Shown here: one piece after another, positions 27,243-38,900 of the stretch | How positions within the stretch are numbered: the stretch's first letter is position 1 | Layout: every line of letters begins with the position of its first letter | NCBI GenBank assembly: GCA_900074745.1 | Contig: LT598462.1 | Location: 434,001 to 498,000 of the forward strand | Direction: 5' to 3' | DNA: 64,000 nucleotides | Source of the DNA: Lachancea mirantina | Lineage: Eukaryota > Ascomycota > Saccharomycetes > Saccharomycetales > Saccharomycetaceae | Notes under the pieces: model-generated | Databases searched by the model: none | Told to the model about the DNA's origin: nothing | Seen by the model: the letters and a program-made list of their open reading frames with translations, nothing else | Made by a program: the position numbers and the translations under genes

Positions 27243-30200
27243 ATGCCACGCGGTAACACCGACAATTGGAATCATGTGGTCCCGCGCGCGTCTCCCGGTC
27301 CCGGCAACCTTAACAGCTCTATGCTCGACTTGAACGACGACTATACAAACATCCTCAACAATCTCGCAAACGGACATTCCCAGGCCGCTGGTGATGCCAG
27401 TAGCGGTGTCGGCGCATCTTCGGGCGGAGCAGTAGGTGAGCCCGACGACTCAGGTGCCACCGCGGGCGGCAATGCGATGGAAAAACAGCCACCTAACCTG
27501 GAATTACTACTCCAGCACTACCATGATTTGCTGGGCAAGTCCAGCAGCAGCATTGCCAGTGGAACCGCCACCGCCACTGGCAGTGGCAGTGGCAGTGGCT
27601 CCGGCTCCGGTTCCGGAAGCTCAGATGCCAAGGCCCTCGCACTCCAGGAAAACAAGTCTGTCATTGCAGACAAACCTTGTGACCATTGTCGTCGACGTCA
27701 GATCAAATGTGTCATCGTACCGGATTTGCCCAACTGCGTCCAATGCGAGACCAAAGGTATCAAATGCGCGTACTCAGAGCGTACCACCACTAAACGCGCC
27801 AACGTAGACGAAAATGTAAACGTCCACGAACTGCTCAAACGCGCGCGTCTGGGCAACAACGAATCCGTCTCGCAATACTACTCCGAACTGCTCCAAAATC
27901 TCAATCAATCGCCAGGTCATCATAACGCTAAAGCCCACTCTCCGTTTTCAAACAGCACTCCGGGACTCGCGCCCTACGCGCCCACGCCGCACAGGACCAC
28001 TTACGCGCAGCCGCCAATACAGTACCCTCGCTCTTCCTTCTACGTGGGTCCCACATCAGTATTTGACATCAACCTTGTAAGTCACGTCAAGCTGGACAAA
28101 ATCGACCAAGTTCAACTCTCCAAGACTCTCGCGCTGCGCAGGGTCGCGCCCAACGTTCAGTTCATTCTAAGAGATGATTTCAACGAAAAAATGTATCTGA
28201 AGCAGGAACAAGAAATCGATTTTGTCGAGAAACTCGTGCATCCGCACGGTAAAATTCTCGTGGATTTCTTCTTCAAAATCATTCACCCACATTTCCCGAT
28301 CTTGCACGAACGGGTTTTTCTCGAAAAATACTCGCGATCCTACCGCGAGCTGACTGCTCCTTTACTTGCGGCCATGTACTCGCTATCACTGCAATGGTGG
28401 GATTTTCATCCACAACTTGTTGGTTTCCCTAAACCAGACGTGGTTGATCAACTCAACGAAATCGCGCTTCGAACGTTTTTCGATGTCGTAGAAAGACCTA
28501 AACTAAGCATTATACAAACGGGACTTCTCATATTGCAATGCCGAAGCGAATGCAGCAACAACTGGGTTATTTGTTCCGAAATCGTCGCACTCGCAGAAGA
28601 TCTTGGACTTGGCATTGACTGCCAAGACTGGCGACTGCCCCGCTGGGAAAGAGGTCTTAGAAGAAGACTCGCATGGGCCGTTTGGCTTCAAGACAAATGG
28701 ACTTCGTTAATGGAGGCCCGGTTCTCACATCTCATCTTGGGTCGCAATTGGCTTGTTAAGATTTTGACGGAAGATGATTTCCCAGACAAATCACCCATCA
28801 TCAGTGGGTCTCAGTCTCTACAGAATTTTGACTCGGGCTCTAAAAATGGTAGCCCGGCAGGAATCACTGCAACACTAGACTTGTCACCAACGGACGAAGA
28901 TTTCAATAATGGTAAACTCATGTTTCAACAAATGGTATCCCTAAGCATCATCCTGGGCGAAGTTCTCGACACTTTTTATACCTTGGGCGCTCTCAACACT
29001 GTCAAGAAAATTGAACATGTCTTGAAACTGGCCAAACCGCTTCAATTGAAAATGCGCGAGTGGTACCACTCTTTACCACAACAGCTGTCGATGAACAGTT
29101 TCCAGCCCAAAAAATTCAACAGCAACGCTGCATTGACTTTGGCCTACTTTGCTGTGGAAATTACGTTACACCGTAAGATCGTTACTACGTTAAACGCAGG
29201 CACCACTCCCGAGCTAGTTCATGTATGTCGCGCGGCGGCGAAGACAAGGTTAGTCGCCGCCATCGAGTTTGTTCGCGACTTGAAATTTGAGCACGTCAAT
29301 TCCTTTTGGTATACTTGTTCTACTGGCAATTTGACCCTGATAGGTACATTTGCTGCGTTGCTGTACGTGACATCTTCCTCACAAGAAGAAGCACTTGTCT
29401 TCAGGGATTGTCTGCGAAACTACGTTTGGATTTTAAGAATGACTTCCAAGAGTTTTGAAAAAGCTGGCAACAGCTTGAAGCAGATTCACATGTTGTTAAC
29501 TCAGATCCCGGGCTTACTCACTGATGAGCCCGTGATACCGCACCAGCCACAACCGTCGTTCATTCCACCACCATCTAGATCACCTCTACCTCAACAAAAC
29601 CAAGCTATACCTCAGCACGGAACCCCAACGGCATCAGAACAAAGTCTGAAAAACCAAAATCCACTGAGTAGTTTGGCTAGCTTGCCTCATGACGTCTTAG
29701 AGCAATTGGTCAACATCCAACACAATATGCCTTCTTTGCACGGAGCAGGATCATCGCGCTCTCTAGACGATAAATTACAGCGCAATCCTATTGGCTTCTC
29801 ACCAAATCCAAACAATAGCGAGAATCAACGTGCTCCAGAGCGAGACGGTATCTCGCCTTCCAGAAGCAATAGGCTTAGCCCCAGTTTTGACATGAGTTCC
29901 AGGGACGAGCCGGAGCGTGGCCATGTCGAATATAGACTAGAACCCACTCACGAAAAACAGAGCCCCGAGGGAAAATCTGTCAATTTGGAAAATAGAACAA
30001 AACCATTAACTCCTCAAAGTGTAAACAGTGCTGCTGCTAAGGGTCACAACCATGTCGATGTGGGTGGCGATACCCACAATTCAAACCCTCAGGACAAACA
30101 AGAATCAAATGGCTCCTCGGTGGAACCCGCTCACGAGAAACCCAGCGAACTCTCCGATGATGCCGGTTCGTCAACGTCAAGCCCAGTGTCAACAACCTCT

Positions 30201-30251
30201 GAATCAAAGCAATTCCAAGTGGATCAAGCAACTAATTTCGAGGACCAATAG
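27243..30251 (+). CDS. DAL81: Dal81/Uga35 nitrogen-pathway coactivator
   Basis: 1002 residues from the ATG at 27243 (the frame opens earlier only at a TTG). The N-terminus holds LDLNDDYTNILNNLANGH and LELLLQHYHDLLGKS, a Ser-Gly repeat (about residues 112-127), and a Zn2Cys6 cluster with cysteines 146, 149, 156, 165, 168 and 175. The large central domain is nearly that of S. cerevisiae Dal81 (IQYPRSSFYVGPTSVFDIN, LVHPHGKILVDFFFKIIHP, QIPGLLTDEPV). The C-terminal 200 residues are disordered. Dal81 works with Dal82, Uga3 and Stp1 to induce allantoin, GABA and amino-acid permease genes. It is convergent with INA22, as in YIR023W/YIR024C. Confidence 0.97.
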   Translation: MPRGNTDNWNHVVPRASPGPGNLNSSMLDLNDDYTNILNNLANGHSQAAGDASSGVGASSGGAVGEPDDSGATAGGNAMEKQPPNLELLLQHYHDLLGKSSSSIASGTATATGSGSGSGSGSGSGSSDAKALALQENKSVIADKPCDHCRRRQIKCVIVPDLPNCVQCETKGIKCAYSERTTTKRANVDENVNVHELLKRARLGNNESVSQYYSELLQNLNQSPGHHNAKAHSPFSNSTPGLAPYAPTPHRTTYAQPPIQYPRSSFYVGPTSVFDINLVSHVKLDKIDQVQLSKTLALRRVAPNVQFILRDDFNEKMYLKQEQEIDFVEKLVHPHGKILVDFFFKIIHPHFPILHERVFLEKYSRSYRELTAPLLAAMYSLSLQWWDFHPQLVGFPKPDVVDQLNEIALRTFFDVVERPKLSIIQTGLLILQCRSECSNNWVICSEIVALAEDLGLGIDCQDWRLPRWERGLRRRLAWAVWLQDKWTSLMEARFSHLILGRNWLVKILTEDDFPDKSPIISGSQSLQNFDSGSKNGSPAGITATLDLSPTDEDFNNGKLMFQQMVSLSIILGEVLDTFYTLGALNTVKKIEHVLKLAKPLQLKMREWYHSLPQQLSMNSFQPKKFNSNAALTLAYFAVEITLHRKIVTTLNAGTTPELVHVCRAAAKTRLVAAIEFVRDLKFEHVNSFWYTCSTGNLTLIGTFAALLYVTSSSQEEALVFRDCLRNYVWILRMTSKSFEKAGNSLKQIHMLLTQIPGLLTDEPVIPHQPQPSFIPPPSRSPLPQQNQAIPQHGTPTASEQSLKNQNPLSSLASLPHDVLEQLVNIQHNMPSLHGAGSSRSLDDKLQRNPIGFSPNPNNSENQRAPERDGISPSRSNRLSPSFDMSSRDEPERGHVEYRLEPTHEKQSPEGKSVNLENRTKPLTPQSVNSAAAKGHNHVDVGGDTHNSNPQDKQESNGSSVEPAHEKPSELSDDAGSSTSSPVSTTSESKQFQVDQATNFEDQ

Positions 30252-30336
30252 CATTTTCTGTCTTCTTAACATCTTTATAGTCATTTGCATCGTGTTACAA
30301 CCTATAACCTAATTGATATACAAATTCCACCATTTT

Positions 30337-31047
30337 TTACAAGAATTTAGACACTTGATGATCCGCTGCTGCTGTTGAATATTCGCCAGGCTGTTCGACA
30401 ATGACATGAACGTCCGTTGGCGCTTTGTACTTGATTGATTTCTTTTCTTGTTCGGCCTCGAATGCCAGTGCTTGTTGATCCGTCACGATGTCTTGTTTGA
30501 TATCACTCTGACGGGGCTGCTTTTCCGCTGGTGTGGTGTCTTCCATGTTGACGTCTTTCATTATACTGGCAAACAAATCTTGCAAGGATTCGTCCTTGAT
30601 GGCATTACTTGGCCCGCTATTCAAATTTTGAATAACCTCATCTCTGGGGAAGTTTTGACTTTCCGTAACAGTAGAAATCAATGCAGTGTCATTTCCTTGA
30701 TCAAGACCTTGTCCAAATCGCTCAAACCGATCAAATAGCTTGTTTACCAAACGCAATTCCTCCTTAACGTCAAAACTAATTGTCTTATCCTGGTGTGCTC
30801 GTTCAATCAAATCCTCTAAAATACCGATTTTAAGCTTGTATCGTCTCTCGAGTTCTGCATTTTTCTTTTGCTGATCCATTACACTGGTAAGCACCGAGCC
30901 AAATAGCAAGATAGCAATGGCAGGTTTCAACATGGTCTTGTCGAACCTGGATTTCTGAACCGGTTGTTTAATTGCTGATGATCCACTTGCAAAACGTCGT
31001 ATTTGACCCATATGGGCCAAACAAGAGCGGAAAAAAGGTCTAACCAT
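30337..31047 (-). CDS. INA22: Ina22-like F1Fo-ATP synthase assembly factor
   Basis: 236 residues (S. cerevisiae Ina22 216). The first 25 residues are basic and amphipathic with an RRFASG-type presequence cleavage region. A membrane segment follows at about residues 40-57 (MLKPAIAILLFGSVLTSVM), then a charged coiled-coil (KKNAELERRYKLKIGILEDLIERAHQ) and an acidic, variable C-terminus. Ina22 forms the inner-membrane assembly complex with Ina17 and links the peripheral stalk to F1 during ATP synthase assembly. The tail-to-tail position next to DAL81 supports the call. Confidence 0.88.
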   Translation of the reverse strand: MVRPFFRSCLAHMGQIRRFASGSSAIKQPVQKSRFDKTMLKPAIAILLFGSVLTSVMDQQKKNAELERRYKLKIGILEDLIERAHQDKTISFDVKEELRLVNKLFDRFERFGQGLDQGNDTALISTVTESQNFPRDEVIQNLNSGPSNAIKDESLQDLFASIMKDVNMEDTTPAEKQPRQSDIKQDIVTDQQALAFEAEQEKKSIKYKAPTDVHVIVEQPGEYSTAAADHQVSKFL

Positions 31048-31202
31048 GTTTCAGACACTGCAATAAAGGTTCTATGGGAGTTCTCCGATGGCTCGAAGGG
31101 TCTCTTATGCCCTTATGGTGCTAGTTTTCAACCAGGATTTGAAGGAAATCAAACTTTGAAAAACCAAGAGTTCTTCTACTGTTGAAGGAACTACCAGAAA
31201 AG

Positions 31203-31212
31203 CTATATAAGG
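31203..31212 (+). promoter_or_regulatory. TATA box candidate
   Basis: GCTATATAAG matches the yeast TATA consensus (TATAWAWR). It lies about 120 bp upstream of the small ORF at 31328, and 155 bp beyond the INA22 start on the other side. Confidence 0.4.
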
Positions 31213-31327
31213 ACCGAAAATTAGGGAAAGGCAGCGTATACTTTGCTTTCCACACTATTGTACTAATCAGTGAGTTCATGCCGCCACTTTTGACCCTCCA
31301 AAACCCGGTGATTGATGGAATTGGACA

Positions 31328-31477
31328 ATGATGAACAACGAGATACACGACATGAGACGGTTAAGGCGCTTGCCGGCAACGAAAAATGCTCTTCGCGACA
31401 CCTCTGAGATTGATTTGATGTACGGAATCCTCGAGAAACTGAAATATGAAGATGTGGATGCTGGTTGCGAGATCTAA
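31328..31477 (+). CDS. Candidate 49-residue small ORF
   Basis: An ATG-started frame of 49 codons plus TAA, with tandem ATGs at 31328 and 31331. The product is charged and helical-looking (HDMRRLRRLPATKNALRD, then EIDLMYGILEKLKYED). It lies downstream of a good TATA box in an otherwise empty gap. I do not recognise it. Such a frame could occur by chance, so it is only a candidate. Confidence 0.3.
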   Translation: MMNNEIHDMRRLRRLPATKNALRDTSEIDLMYGILEKLKYEDVDAGCEI

Positions 31478-32038
31478 TTCAGACTTCAAAGGCCCTTTCC
31501 AGTTGCCTTACACATCTCATGCGTAAACAAGTGAACGCTATGCATTGGCCCAATGGCTGGTTTCTCATTTCCTCGTTTCCGCATAACCTTATTGCTGCAC
31601 ATCATGCGATCTTTCACAGTATATGGCCTCCCAAAGACAAGACGGAAAGCACACACAGCTGCCAGTCACAAAACCCTGGCACGTTGCCCTGGCGCTTCAC
31701 AGTCCAAGCTGCTTAGATCGCCTTTATCAATGGAAAGTGCCCGAAGCATAAAGACCAGTGCTTCACAACCTTCAATGCCCTTTGATTACCAGTTGTTGAA
31801 GCTCATTTAGCCAAAATTGAACGCAACTGCCAATGCGTGAGTGTTAGCTCCCGGTGCTATCTGGCTATTTCTCGCTCCGAATTGGAATTAAAACGTAATA
31901 TAAAATTCAAACCTGTAAAGGCAAACCCAATGATTCGCAGTGACTAGCAATGACTCCCAAAAGCTCACGTTATTGTCCTCAGGCTTGATTGTGAATGAGG
32001 TTGCACGAAACTTGAGCTACTTTTTTGACGTTCCCTGC

Positions 32039-32275
32039 TCAAATGATTCTTCCAAGTTTCCCGGCCAGATTTGAATTCTTAACGCTTGGTAGGCTATTTT
32101 CCATAAGAAACCTTGAAGCCACGTTTTCATAATCTTCCTGTTGCTCTCTCACGCTGTCAAAACAGTAGCTGAGGTGGGAATCGTCGGATTGGAAATCTAG
32201 CGTTGATTTGCGCGGCAAAAGGACCTTGAACTGGTCAATTGTCGGACTATGTGCGGGACTAAATGATGTTTTCAT
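32039..32275 (-). CDS. Candidate 78-residue small ORF
   Basis: The frame starts at the ATG at 32275; an upstream extension begins only at a GTG. The product (MKTSFSPAHSPTIDQFKVLL to the end NLAGKLGRII) is hydrophilic, with a serine-proline N-terminus and an acidic middle. I do not recognise it. It lies alone in the INA22-URA5 gap, within which the inversion junction falls, so it could be a relic, a small gene or chance. Confidence 0.3.
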   Translation of the reverse strand: MKTSFSPAHSPTIDQFKVLLPRKSTLDFQSDDSHLSYCFDSVREQQEDYENVASRFLMENSLPSVKNSNLAGKLGRII

Positions 32276-32789
32276 ATTTCTCGTCCTTCTGAGGGCCTTG
32301 GCCTGCCAACACTGACATACCAGACGATCCAAACCGCTTATAATGCCGGTTGCCCAAAACAACCAAGAACACCCAAAAACAATCCAAATTTCACCGGAAA
32401 AATTCCAGTCGCCATCTCTCGTCACATTTTTGCGAACCACCCCCTCGGATAACTATAAAACAAATCGCTAATGCGCCCATCAAGTGCCCCATCGAAACTT
32501 TGGCTCCAGTACTAGTTTCTCATCGATGGTGCACATCACTTTACACGTCAAAGAAAATTTTCCAATTCCTCTTACAGGAGAGACACCATTCTCTAATGAA
32601 TCAGCTAACTGGTCTCATTGGAAACCAGCTCGTCCCCGAAAAAACACGAGTGGTTTTAATTGGTGAAGGTAATCCTTCGAAGCGACGATAGCTCGTAATC
32701 CGATCTAGTTGACAAGCTGGTTTTTTTGATCCGGCAATTCTTCCCGAGAAAATAGCGTCCCTTTAAATAAAGAAGTGATCGATCAGTGA

Positions 32790-33473
<684 letters not shown>

Positions 33474-33811
33474 ATCTCAACGTTCCGAGATCGGAGTTTT
33501 AGTCCCGATAAACATGCTTTTGTGAATGTAAGCTCTTTGAAGATAATATGGAATAAACAGCATATAATAGCAGAAATTGGAGTCTTTGAACAATCGATTT
33601 TAATTAAATTCTCAAAGCTGGAACGAGCAGCGGGCCCGATTCCAGTTGAGATTACTTTGAAATTTCTAATACTCAATCATGTATCGTGATTAAACGTCAC
33701 TTTACTTAGTTATTTTCTTTCACCTCGTTGAAAGTTGACACACGAAGTTGCTTGCACCGTGAGTTGTTTGTGGCATTTCCCCAGCTGAAGCATTGCCACG
33801 TCAAGCCCTAA
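33474..33811. other. Intergenic, URA5-SEC65 convergent
   Basis: 338 bp holding the 3' ends of URA5 and SEC65. I see A/T-rich 3'-processing-like sequence and no gene or repeat. Confidence 0.4.
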
Positions 33812-34591
33812 TCACCTTCTCACAACTTTGTATTTGTTCTTGGGTGGTTTGATTTGTTTTTCGGGCATGGCAGGTGCTGGTGTAGGTGCATCATAAACAG
33901 ATTTTGTCATCGGGTGGCCCATACTGAAAGCACTATGCAAAGGCACTATATCGTTCATAACAAATCCCTTAACTTTGGGGATTTGTCTGGGTTCCCAGCC
34001 TTGGAAATCTGGGCCGTAAGGTATTTCTTTGAGCGCCTCCAAAGTCGTGGGATGGTTTTGCAAGTACTCTGCTACCTTTTTCATAAGAACTCGCTTGTTC
34101 GGTATTGTAGCATGTTGTACTGCTTTTTTGTCCTCTTTTAGTAACACACGCACCCTACCCGGGTTCCCAAAATCCTGTGGATGACTCTTTTCACCTTCGA
34201 ACACGCACAGCAACCCGAGCCCAATCACAGCATCTGCAATTCTTTTCGCAAGTGGGTTATCGACTCCAAGCTCTGCTGGTACACGTCGACCTTGCTTGTG
34301 GGATCTATTCTTGTCGAAATAACATGGGTAGAGAATCTGGAAAGTCTTCAATTCTTCCATTTCTTGCTTGGAAAATTGCGCAACTTTGGGTTGTTTAGAC
34401 TCGTAAACCGAATCACTGACTTGTGGTGCCATGGACTGGCCTGTCATGGCCATCTCGGTGTCCTGACTTCTCACAACCGTTGGAATGATTTTAGGCGCTA
34501 CTGGAGTTCTGAGAGTCGGATCCAGCTCGGCTAGATCCATATCCATATTATCTATGTCTTCAACATCGTCTATCTCTTCCAATTGAGGCAT
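33812..34591 (-). CDS. SEC65: SRP19-type signal recognition particle subunit
   Basis: 259 residues (S. cerevisiae Sec65 273). The central SRP19 domain spans about 85-195: [29 protein letters not shown] is typical, with arginines and lysines that contact SRP RNA. The N-terminus is acidic and disordered and the C-terminus ends in a basic [12 protein letters not shown] tail. Sec65 helps assemble the SRP and load Srp54. Position next to URA5 equals YML105C/YML106W. Confidence 0.96.
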   Translation of the reverse strand: MPQLEEIDDVEDIDNMDMDLAELDPTLRTPVAPKIIPTVVRSQDTEMAMTGQSMAPQVSDSVYESKQPKVAQFSKQEMEELKTFQILYPCYFDKNRSHKQGRRVPAELGVDNPLAKRIADAVIGLGLLCVFEGEKSHPQDFGNPGRVRVLLKEDKKAVQHATIPNKRVLMKKVAEYLQNHPTTLEALKEIPYGPDFQGWEPRQIPKVKGFVMNDIVPLHSAFSMGHPMTKSVYDAPTPAPAMPEKQIKPPKNKYKVVRR

Positions 34592-34865
34592 TATGGGGGT
34601 TTGAAGACTAAATCTTGGTATCGTTTACCAATGTAAAGCGGGCCGATACTACGAGATAAAATCAAATCTTAAAATTTTGATTTTCCAAGAGTGAGTATTA
34701 AATGAGTTTCGTTAATTATGACTTTCACTTATTTGAGTAGCAAAGAAGTATTCGTGGTTAGTGCTTTAAATTGACGACTTTCTCAAATAAAGCTTAAGCA
34801 ATCGAAACCAGCGTTCGATGCCCTGAATACCGCCCGTGACATCATCCCAATAGAAGCCTGGTCTT

Positions 34866-35930
34866 ATGAGCCAGGACTGTAATAATGATGAGGACGCTGG
34901 CAATAGTGCTTCGGTAAAAGCCAGCCACAGGTTGCTGAAAGATGCGAACGAGATACTTGATTCGTTAGAACAAAGTCATCGAAACGATTTGGCACTTCAT
35001 TTGTACTCGAGTCACCTTTTAAAGAGCCTTTTGAGACGTGCGAACAAAAAAAGGGGACTTCTGGAGGTGGATTTGTTTATCAAGACCCAGATCAAGGACA
35101 ATTGGACTAGCTGGCCGAATCCCGGCACCGTAATCGATCCTCAAACGGACTCTATTTATGAAGACGTGGAAGTGACAATCCCCGAGAACAGAACATTGAA
35201 AGCAGGGGAAGTATCTATGGCAGGTTTAGATCGCGCGTCGGAGCTTCTGAAAGCAGAAATGAACGCCGTTTGGCAGAGATCTCTGGCCAAGTCAGCGTCC
35301 TCTCGAGGGTTAACAGTGGATATCAACAAAATGGAAATGCCTCAGTTCGTGTTCAATGGTGTGATTGGAAGACTGGATACATTTTTCGACGGGTTACATC
35401 GGACTATGGCTAAAGAGAAGAAACTAGAGCTTTCGCAGGAAAAGAACACTGGGGCATTGAAAATCAATCAAGAAAACGGCACGGTGAAAAACGTCAAAAT
35501 GAACAGAGCGATAAGGCTTGACTATAGGGATGTTATCCAGCGCGGCACGCAGATGGGGGTGGACATGTCTCACGTTTATATGAAAACACTTGAGCTCTTC
35601 AGCGATATCCCGTACCGATTCAGAAAATCTGCTTTCAAATTGCCTCTGGCTGAGCTTAACAAATATTCAGTGAAGAAGAGCAAGTTTAAGAATCAGGATG
35701 CGTCGAGGCGTAGCGTAAACAAAGACTTTTTGAGTGTAGAAAAATTGGTCAGAGCTAGTGGGATAAACCCTGCCTTGCGGCAAACTTTACGAGAATTTCA
35801 CACTATCCAGACAAAATATTTACTTGATGAAAAAATGTTCCTTACCGTGAAATACCAGAGAAACCTATCTGGTTTGGAGGAAGACGAAGAGTATAATATG
35901 GACGACTGTAAAGTCGTGTTGCCCAAGTAG
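34866..35930 (+). CDS. RRN9: Rrn9-like upstream activation factor subunit (RNA polymerase I)
   Basis: 354 residues (S. cerevisiae Rrn9 365). A basic, helical N-terminus (LALHLYSSHLLKSLLRRANK) is followed by WTSWPNPGTVIDPQ and a region with ELLKAEMNAVWQRSL. I recognise it mainly from position, between SEC65 and MDM1/TMA23, as expected from YMR270C, plus length and the conserved WT-WP motif near residue 83. Rrn9 is part of the upstream activation factor with Rrn5, Rrn10, Uaf30 and histones H3/H4 at the rDNA promoter. The stop codon is only 4 bp from the convergent MDM1 stop. Confidence 0.8.
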   Translation: MSQDCNNDEDAGNSASVKASHRLLKDANEILDSLEQSHRNDLALHLYSSHLLKSLLRRANKKRGLLEVDLFIKTQIKDNWTSWPNPGTVIDPQTDSIYEDVEVTIPENRTLKAGEVSMAGLDRASELLKAEMNAVWQRSLAKSASSRGLTVDINKMEMPQFVFNGVIGRLDTFFDGLHRTMAKEKKLELSQEKNTGALKINQENGTVKNVKMNRAIRLDYRDVIQRGTQMGVDMSHVYMKTLELFSDIPYRFRKSAFKLPLAELNKYSVKKSKFKNQDASRRSVNKDFLSVEKLVRASGINPALRQTLREFHTIQTKYLLDEKMFLTVKYQRNLSGLEEDEEYNMDDCKVVLPK

Positions 35931-35934
35931 CGTA

Positions 35935-38900
35935 TCACTCCTTCAAAAAAATCTCATCGACCAACAAATCAAAAACTTCCAGAACGAGACTAGCGTTCAA
36001 ATACTGATTTTGAATTAAAGCATGCACTTTATCTGCTGCTTTCTGGCATGAACTTTTGCTCAAAATTTTACCCGAAGTCTCAACGAAAAGCTTTTCCAAA
36101 TTTGAACGCGCTTCGGACCGAGTCTTGGTTTTATCAGACCACCCCCTGGGCGTCGCCTCTGAATTCTTTAAGTTTTTGCAAAAAACGCCATCAACCCAAA
36201 GAGAAGAGTTTACGGACCTCAAAATTTGACTTATTTTGGAAGCTGAAAATACTCTCAGCAGCGAGTCCTTGACATATTTCTCCGCTGTTCCGCCCAAGAT
36301 CTGCTGTAACACAAGAATTACGGCTCTTCCACGCAGTGAGCGACCATTTAAATCATTTAACGAAAACAAAACAACAAAAAGGTCACAAAGTGGTTTGATA
36401 AATGACACTTTCGTTGCGCTCGAATCTCTTGCGGAAAACCCCCCTTCATGATCCGGAATAACCTCATCCTCAATTTCGGCGGCAATTTCTAAATTTTGAG
36501 CCTTTGGTTCTGCAGCATTGGGCCCGTCATTAATTTTTGCAGGGGTTGTTTCAACTCTGGCTATCAGCGATTGTCGTTTTCTTGTCTCCCTTTTTCGCTC
36601 TACACCTCCAAAAGGAATTAATGGTTCAGTCAAGAATCGCCGAAATACCTCGTCTCGGCATATTTCTGGAATGTTTAGCAGGGCTTTCAGGAAACTGTCA
36701 AGTTTTACAATTCTCTCCTCATAAAGAAGACTCTTGGACACGTTATAAACCAAAGAAATTTTGATTTTCTCAGGGAAGCAGTCTTTGTTTTGTAAATGCT
36801 TTACGAGACGAGCATGGGTTCTCTTCACATAAGCGTTCAGCTTGTAAAACTCGCTGTAACGTCTTGGGATGTCCCAGGATGTCACTTGATTTTCGCCTGT
36901 CTGTTGTGTCACGGTTATGACATAGTAGATTATCTCTTTACCGGTTTCGGGCGAAATATCACTGAGATACGATTTGATGATGGTATCGCATTTTCTGAAC
37001 AAACTGTTGGAACTTATTCTAATCGTGTACTGTTGTATGAGAAGCTCAGAATTGTTAAGTTCACGAGTAACAGACCTAGCGGACTTTTCTAATAACCTTT
37101 TCTGAGAGCTATTATTGGTGAGATCTGCTTTCAAAGTGAGATGATCAATCAATGAAAGCTGACTCCTTAATTTGTTGATATTGATGGTATGTTGTGCAAT
37201 TTTGTCCTTTAGTTCTCTTTCATCAACAATTTCATCAAATGGGTAGTTTTCTTGCTCAAGAAGACCTCCCTCGCGTGGAATTGATTCTTCCTGTTCTGAA
37301 TTTAAAGGTAATTTGCCACCTTTCTCTGCAACGAGTTGTTCAACAGTGGATACAACATTGTTCCCCAAACTTGTGTCATCAGAATCACCTTCAAAGATAT
37401 CATCGAGGAGCTTTTCTAGGTTTACACCATTGTCAGATTTGGAAACTGCTGGAAAGCCCTTCTTCTCGGTACTTAATATTTCTTGAATCATTTGGCCATC
37501 TTGGAAAACCTGAGATAAAGTCATATCAATGAATTGAGCTGAATCGCGGAACACTACGAATGATTTTGTCTTCAAATGTGTCACCAAAAGGTTTTGAATC
37601 ACAAGTAAATGCTTTCTCGCCTGCAAGAAATCTTTGTTATCTCCGGATGATTTTGCCTCCACGATGCAACTAATGAACCTATGAACCAGCTCGGTGCTCA
37701 AATGTAACAGTTGTTCTAAATTCAAGTCCTTGAAGTATGCATCAAAAATGTCTTCAAGCTCCGCATGAGCGTCGTCCAAGTGGTTCATAGTAAGAACTCC
37801 ATTTAGCGGATCCTCTAAAGGATTTTTAATGGCTTCAATTCTCTGCCATAAATTTAAATATATTTGGCCTTGCTTGTCGTGATTCTCGAGGAACCCCTTG
37901 AAGAACTTCAGATACAGTTCATGGGTCAATACACTTTCGAGTGAAATCGATGTCAAAAAAACTTTCAAACTCGCCATCTCTCGATCTGCGTCGAGTAAAC
38001 CATGGTCCATGCCTTTGCCAGCCAAATGACCGATCCTACTTTCCACAAGGTTTAATGACATTTGCAGCCTGTGTCGCATGAGTTTCTTTTCCTTGAATGA
38101 CGCAGTGGTATCGTCCAAACTCAAAAGTCGAACCATTATGCTAATTCGAACCGCTTTCAGAGATGGTATGAGGGTCAAACTGCTTATTTTCCTCAAATAA
38201 TCGGAAAATTCGTTTGTAGTTTGAGCGAATTCAAATACAAGAATTTTGGCCGTAGCTTCTTCAGATTCGCGCTCAAAATCTTGCAAAAACCGATCGCGCG
38301 GATCTTGCCATTCTTTAGAGAGTGCTGCTCGGAATTTTTTCACTTGGAACCGTTCTCTGAGCACATCAGTGGCCATTGAATTAACGTTCAAATTCCAGAA
38401 ATCTGGATCTATAAACTTGTTGATCAAAGGCATGAACAGATTGGTGACGAGTACTTCGCGAAGTATGATTCTTACAAAATTCGACGATAATTCCCGCTTG
38501 TCAATGAGCTTCGGCAAAAGTAAAACCGTTTTTTCTCTAATGTGATCTTCAATACTCTTGTTCATATTATCGTAGCCACGAGAAACACAGCTGTGTAGCT
38601 TATAATTCCTATCGAATTCCACAGCGACTTCGAAATCGGAATTTGGACCATTATCGTATGAACAAAACATGCGTAAATGACTTGTAATCAATGGAATCGC
38701 TTTCCTTACCACCAATTCGGAAACGTCGACTTTCTCGGTAGCTTGATAGACTTGTTGGACCACATTCAAAAGTTGATTTCTCACTTCAATGAGAAACGGG
38801 CTTTCGGGATTGTTATCAATGGATTTAAACCAAGATTGAATAAAACTGCTTGAAATGTTATTCAGAAGTTGATCAATTTCACTTTGAAGTTCAGGATGTT

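Noticed and set aside
27560-27625. Tandem AGTGGC-type repeat in DAL81 as a possible mobile insertion
   Set aside because: It is an in-frame Ser-Gly microsatellite in a disordered linker; S. cerevisiae Dal81 has Gln/Asn runs at the same place.
31236-31270. Possible intron ending in TACTAATCAG before the small ORF
   Set aside because: The branch-like sequence is only 4 bp from the CAG and no proper donor lies upstream.
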